Of a stretch of DNA of 38,695 nucleotides, positions 1 through 6,457 are shown in pieces. The DNA is from an uncultured Eubacteriales bacterium. GTDB taxonomy: Bacteria; Bacillota; Clostridia; Christensenellales; Aristaeellaceae. The notes beneath the pieces were generated by a model. The model had not been told where the DNA came from and did no database searches. It worked only from the letters and a program-made list of their open reading frames with translations. Numbering within the stretch: the stretch's first letter is position 1; the number at the start of each line of letters is the position of its first letter. Location of the stretch: contig CACWLP010000021.1 in the NCBI GenBank assembly GCA_902761755.1, positions 1 to 38,695 on the forward strand, read 5' to 3'. A program made the position numbers and the translations under genes.

Positions 1-65
1 CTTTATCACAGATGCCTTTTTATCTAAAAAAGGCGGCCGCTGACGAGCAGCATCAGACGCCTTTA

Positions 66-91
66 TTAGACGTTGTCTAATCGCTGTCTAA
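66..91. repeat. GTCTAA inverted and direct repeats
   Basis: TTAGAC (66-71) is inverted against GTCTAA (75-80), and GTCTAA recurs at 86-91, exactly 11 bases after the previous copy. Placed near a tRNA attachment site, these resemble recombinase or excisionase arm sites. The repeats are plain; the role is inferred. Confidence 0.5.
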
Positions 92-101
92 TTTTGGTGC
101 G

Positions 102-215
102 ATTTTCGCGGATTTTCACGAATTTTCGCGGAACTTCACAGAACAGCGCATCGGCCGCATCCGTTAGAAAATAAGCCTTCCGGGCACTTCGCAAAACTTC
201 GCGGAACTTCAAAAA
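102..215. repeat. Helically phased 10-bp direct repeats
   Basis: ATTTTCGCGG, ATTTTCACGA, ATTTTCGCGG and AACTTCACAG follow one another at 102, 112, 122 and 132, a period of exactly 10 bp. A second set, ACTTCGCAAA, ACTTCGCGGA and ACTTCAAAAA, sits at 186, 196 and 206 with the same period. All units share a (T/C)TTC(G/A)C core on one face of the helix. They may be binding sites for an integrase or accessory protein beside the attachment site. Confidence 0.55.
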
Positions 216-231
216 AAGCCGATCTCCCCAA

Positions 232-276
232 CTCCTAAGCGAAAGGCCGCGCGTTCGAATCGCGCCAGGCGCGCCA
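232..276 (+). other. att site: 3' part of tRNA-Arg(CCU)
   Basis: The segment fits tRNA geometry from the anticodon loop onward: loop C-T-CCT-A-A (232-238), anticodon 3' strand GCGAA (239-243), 5-nt variable loop (244-248), T-arm GCGCG/CGCGC (249-253, 261-265) around TTCGAAT, 3' acceptor strand CAGGCGC (266-272), discriminator G and encoded CCA (274-276). The 5' strand before the loop (CCCAA) cannot pair with GCGAA, and no D-arm or 5' acceptor strand precedes it. It is therefore a duplicated tRNA 3' end, not a working gene. The anticodon CCU would read AGG (Arg). Confidence 0.75.
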
Positions 277-280
277 GACA

Positions 281-324
281 GCCCGGTTTTCAGCGCAAGC
301 GTGCCGCTGAAAGCGGGCTTTTTT
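281..324 (+). terminator. Native terminator of the tRNA-Arg gene
   Basis: GCCCGGTTTTCAGCG (281-295) pairs with CGCTGAAAGCGGGC (305-318) and is followed by six T. It lies five bases after the CCA end, which supports the view that the right side of the att site is the original chromosome. Confidence 0.85.
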
Positions 325-388
325 CTGTAAAACGGCGCTTTTTCAAAAAATTTTCAGAAAAAATCAAAAAATCCCCCTGCGTCAGGTA

Positions 389-419
389 TTGCTCGTGACG
401 CTGCGTCATGTGCTATAAT
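389..419 (+). promoter_or_regulatory. MerR-type promoter with dyad operator
   Basis: TTGCTC (389-394) and TATAAT (414-419) are separated by 19 bp, the long spacer typical of MerR-activated promoters. The spacer holds the perfect inverted repeat TGACG-CTG-CGTCA (396-408), with further matches at its outer edges. CTGCGTCA at 401-408 also occurs at 378-385. The regulator encoded directly downstream is the likely ligand of this site. Confidence 0.75.
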
Positions 420-443
420 GACGGCGAAAGGAGGCGCAAGACT

Positions 444-1169
444 ATGTCACGCTACACCACCGGAGAGTTGGCGAAGATTTGCGGAGTGACGGTGCGTACG
501 GTGCAGTTCTACGATCAGAAGGGCATCCTGGTCCCCAGCGCGCTGAGCGAGGGCGGCAGAAGGCTGTATTCCGAAGAGGATCTGAAAAAAATGAAGATCG
601 TCTGTTTCCTGCGGGATACGGGCCTGTCCCTGGATACCATCGGCCGCCTCATGGCGGAGGAGGACCCGGGCAGCGTGATCTCCGTGCTGCTGGAGCAGCA
701 GACGCTGGCGCTCAAAGACGAGATCACGGAGCGCCAGGATCGGCTGGCCCGGCTGGACGAACTGAAGGAGGGCATCCGCACGGCCTCCCTGTTCTCCATG
801 GAAACCATCGGTGACATAGCGTTCATTATGGAAAACAAAAAGAAGCTCAGTGCCCTGTACCGGCGGATGATCCTGCCCGCCATCGCCCTGGGGATCCTGG
901 AGTGTACGGGCATCCTGCTGTGGATCCTCAGGGGCGTCTGGTGGCCGTTCGCCGTCTGGGCCGCGCTGGCGGTGCTCTTCGGCGTCGTCGCCAGCCGGTA
1001 TTACTATCGGAACGTCGCTTACATCTGCCCGCAGTGCCACGAGGTATTCCGGCCCACGTTCAAAGAAATGCTTTTTGCAAGGCATACGCGCAAGACCCGG
1101 AAGCTCACCTGCGTCAAGTGCGGGCATCACGGCTTCTGCGTGGAAACCTGGGGAGGAGATCTGAAATGA
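444..1169 (+). CDS. MerR-family regulator with two membrane helices and zinc ribbon
   Basis: The 241-residue protein starts at the ATG after AAAGGAGG; an upstream in-frame ATG at 408 lies inside the operator and is rejected. Residues 1-70 form a MerR winged helix (TTGELAKICGVTVRTVQFYD), followed by a helical dimerisation segment to about 115. Unusually for the family, residues 142-161 and 165-184 are hydrophobic helices, and the tail carries CPQC (195-198) and CVKC (223-226), a probable zinc ribbon. It is first in a five-gene operon and overlaps the hydrolase gene by ATGA. I infer a membrane-tethered regulator that senses an envelope or metal-linked signal and controls its own operon; the signal is unknown. 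Confidence 0.85.
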   Translation: MSRYTTGELAKICGVTVRTVQFYDQKGILVPSALSEGGRRLYSEEDLKKMKIVCFLRDTGLSLDTIGRLMAEEDPGSVISVLLEQQTLALKDEITERQDRLARLDELKEGIRTASLFSMETIGDIAFIMENKKKLSALYRRMILPAIALGILECTGILLWILRGVWWPFAVWAALAVLFGVVASRYYYRNVAYICPQCHEVFRPTFKEMLFARHTRKTRKLTCVKCGHHGFCVETWGGDLK

Positions 1170-2524
1170 AAAGAATGAAGAAACTGCTCGCCGCGCTGCT
1201 GGCCGCGGTCCTGGCGCTGACCGTTTCCGCCGCGGCGGAGCAGGAAGCGCGGAAAATCGAAAATGCCGCGGACGCGGAGGAATGGCTCGGCATTTTTCTG
1301 GGCGAAGCCCCGGAAACGCTGGACGGCGTCTGGGCGATGACCGCGCAGATGCAATCGGCGGCGGACCGGATGGGCGGCATGAAGGGCCTGGCCGCTTCCC
1401 TGTCCGCATTGGGCGCGGTGCAGGAAATCGGCGCCGCTTACGAGGAAGAGATCCAGGGCTACCGGGCGTTCCGCATCCCCTGCGTTTTCTCCGCCATGCC
1501 CCTGGACCTGGTGCTGGTCACGGATCAGGGCGCCGTGGCGGGGCTCTCCACCGCGCCTTACACCGGCGGAGACAAGCGGGAAGAAGACAGCGCGGCCTTC
1601 GACAGCATCGAGCTGGCGCTGCCGGTGCCCGCCCTGCAGGGCGAATTGCCGGGCACGCTGCTAATTCCCAAGGGCGAAGGCCCCTTCCCGGCGGTGGTGC
1701 TGGTGCAGGGCTCCGGCCCCAGCGACCGGGATGAGACCGTGATGAACCTCAAGCCCTTCCGGGATCTGGCGGAGGGCCTGGCGGTCCAGGGCGTGGCTGT
1801 CTATCGCTTCGACAAGCGCACCTATGTGTACGGGGAGGAAATGGCGGCCGACACGCAGGGCACCCTGGTGGACGAATCCATCGAGGACGCCGTGAACGCG
1901 GTGCAGCTGCTGGCCCGGCAGGACAGGATCGACCCCGCCCGGATCTGGGTGCTGGGCCACAGCCTGGGCGGAAACGCCGTTCCCGCCATCGCCCGATCGC
2001 TGCGGGAGCAGCCTGTGGACGCCTGCGGCTTCATCCTGATGGCCGCGTCTCCCCGTCCCCTGGACGTGCTGATCCGGGAACAGTACGATTTCCTGTATTC
2101 CCTGCTGCCGGAGGTGACCCCGGAGCTGCAGGCGGAAAAGGACGCGCTTTTTGCCGAGCTGGATCGGCTGCAGGATCCGGACGCCCTCGCCGACGATGAA
2201 ACGGTGGCCGGGGCCTACGCGCCCTACTGGAAATGGCTGGCGGCTTACGACATCCTGCAGGCCGCCCAGGAGATCTCCCAGCCCTGCCTGCTTTTGCAGG
2301 GAGAAGAGGATTACCAGGCGACCATGGAGGACTTTGCCATCTGGCAGAGCGCCCTGGGAGAAAAGGCCAACTGGCGTCTGATCTCCTTCCCGGGACTCAC
2401 CCACGTCTTCACCGCCGGACAGAAAGCCGAGGGCAACGCCATCTATGCCCGGACGGATACCGTGGACGCCGCCGTGATCCGGACCGTCGCCGATTTCATT
2501 CTTCACAATGGCACCAACCCCTGA
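1166..2524 (+). CDS. Secreted alpha/beta hydrolase
   Basis: The 452-residue protein opens with a signal peptide (KRMKKLLAALLAAVLALTVSA). Residues about 35-135 form an N-terminal domain of the kind that precedes hydrolases with a DUF3887-like module. The hydrolase fold follows: oxyanion region VQGSGPSDRDE near 180, nucleophile elbow GHSLGG at 264-269 (Ser266), acid in GEEDYQ near 382 and His in THVF near 412. It probably acts outside the membrane as an esterase, lipase or peptidase; the substrate cannot be told. The start overlaps the MerR stop (ATGA), so translation is likely coupled. A hydrolase between a regulator and an ABC exporter suggests a detoxifying or envelope-stress role. Confidence 0.85.
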   Translation: MKRMKKLLAALLAAVLALTVSAAAEQEARKIENAADAEEWLGIFLGEAPETLDGVWAMTAQMQSAADRMGGMKGLAASLSALGAVQEIGAAYEEEIQGYRAFRIPCVFSAMPLDLVLVTDQGAVAGLSTAPYTGGDKREEDSAAFDSIELALPVPALQGELPGTLLIPKGEGPFPAVVLVQGSGPSDRDETVMNLKPFRDLAEGLAVQGVAVYRFDKRTYVYGEEMAADTQGTLVDESIEDAVNAVQLLARQDRIDPARIWVLGHSLGGNAVPAIARSLREQPVDACGFILMAASPRPLDVLIREQYDFLYSLLPEVTPELQAEKDALFAELDRLQDPDALADDETVAGAYAPYWKWLAAYDILQAAQEISQPCLLLQGEEDYQATMEDFAIWQSALGEKANWRLISFPGLTHVFTAGQKAEGNAIYARTDTVDAAVIRTVADFILHNGTNP

Positions 2525-2547
2525 ACCGAAATAGGAGGCTTTCCACC

Positions 2548-2751
2548 ATGGAAAATATCAGCGAATACCTGCCGTTTCTGATCCCCCTGGCCGCCGCGCA
2601 GCTGGCGCTGCTGGGCTACGCGCTGCACCACATCCTCACCCACGATACCTATAAGCGCGGAAGCCGCGGGCTGTGGCTGGCTGTGGTCATCGTGCTGATG
2701 GGCTTCATCGGCCCGATCCTTTACTTCCTGCTGGGCAAGGAGGACGCATGA
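2548..2751 (+). CDS. PLDc_N-type small membrane protein (YxlE-like)
   Basis: This 67-residue protein starts after TAGGAGG. It has two membrane helices (residues about 8-28 and 43-62) and ends in the pattern GPILYFLLGKED, characteristic of the phospholipase D N-terminal membrane domain found alone in small proteins. In Bacillus subtilis the equivalent YxlE sits directly before the ABC pair YxlF-YxlG of the sigY operon, and the order is the same here. It overlaps the ATPase gene at ATGATG. It is probably an accessory subunit of the transporter or a regulator; no enzymatic residues are present. Confidence 0.85.
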   Translation: MENISEYLPFLIPLAAAQLALLGYALHHILTHDTYKRGSRGLWLAVVIVLMGFIGPILYFLLGKEDA

Positions 2752-3650
2752 TGGACATGCTGCGCATCACCGGCTTGCGCAAGCGTTTCGGCAGCAAGGA
2801 GGTGCTCCGCGGGCTGGACCTCGCCGTGCCGGAGCACAGCGTATTCGGCTTTCTGGGCAAGAACGGCGCCGGGAAAACCACCACCATGAAAACCGTCCTG
2901 GGCCTGCTGCGGGCCGACGGCGGCGAAATCGCGGTGAACGGCGAAAAGGTGCTTTACGGGCAGACCGCCACCAACCGCTGGATCGGCTACCTGCCGGACG
3001 TGCCGGAATTCTATCCGTTCATGACCGCGGCGGAATACCTGCGCTTCTGCGGCGAGATCAGCGGCATGGCGAAAGCGGACATCGGCCCGCGCAGCCGGGA
3101 GCTGCTGGCCCTGGTGGGCCTGCAAAACGAAAAACACCGGATCCGGGGCTATTCCCGGGGCATGAAGCAGCGGCTGGGCATCGCCCAGGCCCTGCTGAAC
3201 CGCCCGAAGCTGCTCATCTGCGACGAGCCCACCTCCGCCCTGGACCCCGTGGGCCGCAAAGAGATCCTGGATCTGCTTCTCACCGTGCGGGAGCAAACCA
3301 CGGTGCTGTTTTCCACCCACATCCTCTCCGACGTGGAGCGCATCTGCACAGACGTGGCGTTCCTGGATCAGGGCACAGCGAAAATCCAGGGAACGCTGAA
3401 TGAAATCCGGGCCCGGTACCGCAGCGAGGAGTACCTGGTGGAAACGGACAGCGAAGCGGGGCTGCAGGCCCTGCAAACGGCTTTCCCCGCCCTGCACAAA
3501 ATCGGGAAGAACCAGCTCTCCTTCCGCGAAAAAGACTGCCCCGCCGCGGATGTCCTGCGCTTCCTGGCGGATCAGGCCGTTCCGCTGCTCCGGTTCGAGC
3601 GGGCGGAGCCGTCCCTGGAAAGCCTGTTCATGGAGGTGGTGGAGCAATGA
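2748..3650 (+). CDS. ABC transporter ATP-binding protein (ABC-2 type)
   Basis: The 300-residue ATPase starts at ATGATG with AAGGAGG upstream. Walker A is GKNGAGKTT (37-45), the signature is YSRGMKQRLG (about 135), Walker B with the D-loop is LLICDEPTSALD (about 155), and the switch His is in STHILSD. The C-terminal 80 residues form the extension usual in antibiotic, bacitracin or lantibiotic-immunity type ATPases. It pairs with the permease that overlaps it by four bases. Substrate is unknown; yxlF-like context and the MerR control favour export of, or protection against, a membrane-active compound. Confidence 0.93.
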   Translation: MMDMLRITGLRKRFGSKEVLRGLDLAVPEHSVFGFLGKNGAGKTTTMKTVLGLLRADGGEIAVNGEKVLYGQTATNRWIGYLPDVPEFYPFMTAAEYLRFCGEISGMAKADIGPRSRELLALVGLQNEKHRIRGYSRGMKQRLGIAQALLNRPKLLICDEPTSALDPVGRKEILDLLLTVREQTTVLFSTHILSDVERICTDVAFLDQGTAKIQGTLNEIRARYRSEEYLVETDSEAGLQALQTAFPALHKIGKNQLSFREKDCPAADVLRFLADQAVPLLRFERAEPSLESLFMEVVEQ

Positions 3651-4417
3651 AAGCCCTGGGCGCCTTCCTCAGAAAAGAGCTTATGGAGCAGGTGCGTTCC
3701 GGCCGGCTGCTGATCCTGGGGATCCTGTTCATCCTGTTCGGCATCATGAACCCCGCCGTCGCCAAGCTCACCCCCCGGCTGATGGAAATGCTGGCGGATT
3801 CCATGACGCAAATCGGCATGACCGTTTTCCCCGTCCCCGTCACCGCCCTGGACGCCTGGGCACAGTTCTTCAAGAACATCCCCATGGCCCTGATCGCTTT
3901 CGTGCTGCTGGAGAGCGGCGTTTTCACCCGGGAATATCAGACGGGCACGCTGGTGCTGTCCCTCACCAAGGGGCTGGATCGCCCCAAGGTCGTGATCGCC
4001 AAGGCCGCCGTGCTGCTGGCGCTGTGGACGGCGTGCTACTGGCTGTGCGCCGGCATCACCTGGGGCTACAGCGCCTACTACTGGGATAATTCCGCGGCGC
4101 GGCACCTGGTTTTGTCCACGGTGTGCTGGTGGGCGTTCGGCGTGTGGGTGCTGGCGCTGACGGTCCTGTTCTCCGTCATGGCCAGGGCGAATACCGGCGT
4201 GCTGGCGGGCGTGGGCGGCGCGGTGCTGCTGTGCGTGCTGCTGGGCATGCTGCCCACAGCCGGCAAATACCTGCCCACCCGGCTCATGGACGGGACCGCC
4301 CTGATTTACGGCACGGCGGAAGCCGGCGCTTATACCGCGCCCCTCCTCGTCGCTGCGGCTACGGCGGCGGCCTGCTTCGCCGCAAGCATCCCCATCTTCA
4401 ACAGAAAACAGCTGTAA
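3647..4417 (+). CDS. ABC-2 type permease (YxlG-like)
   Basis: The 256-residue protein is largely hydrophobic with about six membrane helices: a first helix near 22-40, then a large loop, and paired helices to the C terminus. The segment after helix 2 (EYQTGTLVLSLTKGLDRPKVVIAK) is typical of ABC-2 permeases. Its ATG overlaps the ATPase stop (ATGA), so the two subunits are likely made in fixed ratio. It is the last gene before a strong terminator, closing the MerR operon. Confidence 0.9.
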   Translation: MKALGAFLRKELMEQVRSGRLLILGILFILFGIMNPAVAKLTPRLMEMLADSMTQIGMTVFPVPVTALDAWAQFFKNIPMALIAFVLLESGVFTREYQTGTLVLSLTKGLDRPKVVIAKAAVLLALWTACYWLCAGITWGYSAYYWDNSAARHLVLSTVCWWAFGVWVLALTVLFSVMARANTGVLAGVGGAVLLCVLLGMLPTAGKYLPTRLMDGTALIYGTAEAGAYTAPLLVAAATAAACFAASIPIFNRKQL

Positions 4418-4427
4418 ACGGCAAAGC

Positions 4428-4459
4428 AAAACCGCAAGGGCTTTTCCCTTGCGGTTTTT
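4428..4459. terminator. Terminator shared by convergent genes
   Basis: AAACCGCAAGGG and CCCTTGCGGTTT form a stem around CTTTT, with five T on the plus side and four T on the minus side. It separates the ABC permease gene from the convergent cyclase gene. Confidence 0.9.
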
Positions 4460-4485
4460 GATTGTAACCGGATCAGTTCGGCGTG

Positions 4486-5070
4486 TTATTCCGTCATCAG
4501 GTACGCGCGGCAGGGCGCTCCGTCGCAGCCGCCCAGGTTCAGCGGCGCCGCGCTGAGGAAATACCGTCCCTCCGGCACGCCCGCCAGCACGATCCCCTCC
4601 AGCAGCGTCACCTCCGCCCCCAGCAGGATCAGGTGCACCTCCCGGGGCGCGTCCTCGGGCCCCACGGTCTGGCTTTCGTTGCCCAGCAGCCACAGCCCGC
4701 CTTCGGCGAACACCCGGGCCGCCTCCGCCGTCACCGTGGCCCGCCCCGCGATGAGCAGCCGTTTTTCCGCGCCCGCCGCCCGGGCGCGGTCCAGCATGCG
4801 GGCGGCGTCCGCCGCCGTCACGTTCCCGCTGTGGCGCGTCAGCAGACACGGCCCCACGTAGGGCGTCAGGCCCATTTGATCCACGGTTTTTCCGCCGTCC
4901 ACAAAATGGAAGGGTGCGTCCACGTGGGTGCCGTTGTGGGCGCACATGGAAAAGGCGGTCAGGTTGCACGCGCCGCCTTCCCGAATGCTCATGATCCGCC
5001 GCTTTTCCGGCGCGGGGTCCCCCGGGAAAACGCGGCAGGAAAACACCTCCTGGGTAATATCGTAGATCAT
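4486..5070 (-). CDS. Cyclase / kynurenine formamidase-like hydrolase
   Basis: The 194-residue protein starts at the ATG at 5070, preceded by GGGAGGGC; longer open frame upstream has no fitting ribosome site. The motif HNGTHVDAPFH (45-55) is the metal-binding signature of the cyclase family (bacterial kynurenine formamidase KynB, isatin hydrolase), with His45, His49 and Asp51 as expected zinc or manganese ligands. The family hydrolyses N-formyl or cyclic amides. No other tryptophan-degradation gene is nearby, so the natural substrate is uncertain. It follows a 70-residue protein by 14 bases in one operon. Confidence 0.85.
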   Translation of the reverse strand: MIYDITQEVFSCRVFPGDPAPEKRRIMSIREGGACNLTAFSMCAHNGTHVDAPFHFVDGGKTVDQMGLTPYVGPCLLTRHSGNVTAADAARMLDRARAAGAEKRLLIAGRATVTAEAARVFAEGGLWLLGNESQTVGPEDAPREVHLILLGAEVTLLEGIVLAGVPEGRYFLSAAPLNLGGCDGAPCRAYLMTE

Positions 5071-5084
5071 GGTATGCCCTCCCG

Positions 5085-5297
5085 TCAGTAAATCACGCGG
5101 ACTTCCTCCGCGCCGGCCGCCCGGCGGAATTCCTCCAGGCCCCGGTCGTCCACCAGCATCCATTCCCGGAATTTTCCCGTTTTTTTGTTCAGAAACCCCG
5201 CCGTCCTTTCCCCGGTGCAGATGCTTTTGCGCACTGCGGGCTGCTCCGTTTCCGGATCGTAAGGGAGGCGCGGGGGCTTGCGTGAAAACAAAGGCAT
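5085..5297 (-). CDS. Small conserved protein of unknown function
   Basis: The 70-residue protein begins at ATG 5297 behind AAGGGATCGGA and has no membrane segment. It resembles small proteins of anaerobic Bacillota that start with F-x-K-P-P-x-L-P-Y-D-P-E and carry a short Cys motif followed by GxxxxxTGKF; public databases often name these 'aspartate dehydrogenase' without support, and I do not adopt that name. Here the first part of the usual CSxC pair is reduced to a single Cys (KSICTGE). It is the first gene of the cyclase operon, but no functional link can be read from the sequence. Confidence 0.7.
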   Translation of the reverse strand: MPLFSRKPPRLPYDPETEQPAVRKSICTGERTAGFLNKKTGKFREWMLVDDRGLEEFRRAAGAEEVRVIY

Positions 5298-5325
5298 TCC
5301 GATCCCTTCCCGTTCCTTTTTTCCC

Positions 5326-5355
5326 AGTATACCGCGCTTTCCCCCGTCCCGTCAA
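5326..5355 (-). promoter_or_regulatory. Promoter of the cyclase operon
   Basis: On the minus strand TTGACG (5355-5350) and TATACT (5331-5326) are separated by 18 bp, about 30 bases before the start codon at 5297. Confidence 0.7.
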
Positions 5356-5390
5356 GGCGTCCCGTGGCGAAGGCCGTCGACGGGCCGCGC

Positions 5391-5419
5391 TTGTATATTT
5401 CCCGCGGGCATGCTATAAT
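5391..5419 (+). promoter_or_regulatory. Promoter of the lipoprotein gene
   Basis: TTGTAT (5391-5396), 17-bp spacer, TATAAT (5414-5419) with an extended TG one base upstream. It is divergent from the cyclase operon promoter. Confidence 0.8.
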
Positions 5420-5465
5420 TGAAGCGAAAATATGCCGGATCTGCCCGACGGGAGGTGCCTGGAAA

Positions 5466-6299
5466 ATGCGCAAGCGCGTCTTATGCTGCCTGCTGATCAT
5501 GACGCTTGTTTTGCTGTGCGGCTGCGGAGGCCCGGAAAAAAGCGCCGACGCGCCCGCCGAAGCATTGCCCGCCGCGGCGCCCACGGCAGCACCGGCCGGC
5601 CCCGCCGCCCAGGCTGTGGAAAAGCTGCTTTCCCGCTATCGGGCGGAAACCGCCCGGGTGTCCGCCCAGGCCGTCGGCGACGCGGCCTGCCTGATCCCTT
5701 CCCAGGTGCTTGCCCAGTTCGCCCGGGACGCCCAGACCGCGCAAGCCAAGGCCGAAGACGGCCGCTGGGTTTTTTCCGTCCGGGAAACGGGCGACCACAC
5801 CTACGAATCCACCGCCATGGACCTGTATAAAAGCGATCCCTCCCTCCTCTCCGCCACGCCGGACCCGGCGGACGAAACGCCCCAGGATCATCAGCTCATG
5901 GGCGATTACGACGTCACCGGCGGCGGCCTGTTCGTCCGGGTGCGGGCGTACGACGCGGCGGAAAGCCTGTCCGCCGGCAGCGCGGAATTCACCGATACCC
6001 TGAACGGCGAAACCACCGGGCACGAACTGTTTTCCTTCTCAGTGCGGGATGGGAAGCTGTATTTCACCGACGCCGCCATGATCCTCACCGCGGGGCTGGA
6101 CGGCCTGGAGGACCACGGCAAATACCTGGTGGCCGCCGGCTGGATTTCCCCGGACGGCCTGGACGTGATCGAATACGAATCGGACGGCGCCGAGGGCCTG
6201 CCCGATCCGGCCACCCTGGAGATCGCGGCGCTGCTCACCGCCGTTACGCCCCTGACCCGCGTGCAGGACGCCCAGGGCCGCATTTCCGTTTCCCCGTAA
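5466..6299 (+). CDS. Putative lipoprotein of unknown function
   Basis: The 277-residue protein starts at ATG 5466 behind GGGAGG. The leader MRKRVLCCLLIMTLVLLCGC ends in a lipobox with Cys20 as probable lipid-attached residue. Residues 22-48 are a low-complexity Ala/Pro linker. The remaining part is acidic, soluble and rich in beta-strand patterns, beginning with a helical stretch (QAVEKLLSRYRAET) and including a GGGLFVRVRAYD segment; I recognise no catalytic motif. It is a single-gene unit between its own promoter and terminator. It may be a surface-exposed binding or structural protein. Confidence 0.75.
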   Translation: MRKRVLCCLLIMTLVLLCGCGGPEKSADAPAEALPAAAPTAAPAGPAAQAVEKLLSRYRAETARVSAQAVGDAACLIPSQVLAQFARDAQTAQAKAEDGRWVFSVRETGDHTYESTAMDLYKSDPSLLSATPDPADETPQDHQLMGDYDVTGGGLFVRVRAYDAAESLSAGSAEFTDTLNGETTGHELFSFSVRDGKLYFTDAAMILTAGLDGLEDHGKYLVAAGWISPDGLDVIEYESDGAEGLPDPATLEIAALLTAVTPLTRVQDAQGRISVSP

Positions 6300-6321
6300 G
6301 CCCCGGATCGCTCCGTTTTTT

Positions 6322-6350
6322 CCCGCCCTGCGCTTGTAAGGCGGGTTTTT
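6322..6350 (+). terminator. Terminator of the lipoprotein gene
   Basis: CCCGCC (6322-6327) pairs with GGCGGG (6340-6345), followed by five T. The loop contains the -35 box of the next promoter. Confidence 0.85.
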
Positions 6351-6362
6351 GCATGGTATAAT
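6334..6362 (+). promoter_or_regulatory. Promoter of the methyltransferase gene, nested in a terminator
   Basis: TTGTAA (6334-6339) lies in the loop of the upstream terminator; after 17 bp comes TATAAT (6357-6362) with an extended TG. The -10 box forms the left edge of a dispersed repeat (6355-6419). Confidence 0.7.
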
Positions 6363-6419
6363 AAGCCGTGTCGGCGGCGCCCGAAGGGAAAAACGCCGAC
6401 AATTCCGGTATGATAAAAA
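6355..6419 (+). repeat. Dispersed hairpin repeat with TATAAT edge, copy upstream of methyltransferase
   Basis: Order of parts: GGTATAATAA, then GTCGGCGGCGCCCGAAGGG, then AAAAACGCCGAC, then CCGGTATGATAAAAAT. GTCGGCG pairs with CGCCGAC and CCC-GAA-GGG forms the tip. The same order and nearly the same sequence occur on the minus strand in the tandem array at 33944-34118 before the aquaporin gene. Confidence 0.75.
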
Positions 6420-6457
6420 TGATTCATGCCCGCCAAGCGTGCGAGAGGGGGACCCCC

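Larger units (their letters stand above)
1..276. mobile_element. Terminal segment of an integrated element ending in a tRNA-Arg 3' end
   Basis: This 276-base stretch has no convincing gene; short open frames that enter from the left edge all stop by base 81. It holds clustered short repeats (66-91, 102-141, 186-215) followed directly by the 3' part of a tRNA gene with no matching 5' half. That arrangement is what site-specific integration by a tyrosine recombinase leaves at one end of an island or prophage. The rest of the element, its integrase and the reconstituted full tRNA gene would lie to the left, outside the window. The repeats and the tRNA part are seen; the element itself is inferred. 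Confidence 0.5.

Noticed and set aside
1-81. C-terminal end of an integrase gene running in from the left
   Set aside because: The open frames stop at 27, 43 and 81, and the short peptides do not show the Tyr recombinase end pattern.
232-276. Complete tRNA-Arg gene
   Set aside because: The 5' acceptor, D-arm and anticodon 5' strand are absent, so only the 3' part remains.
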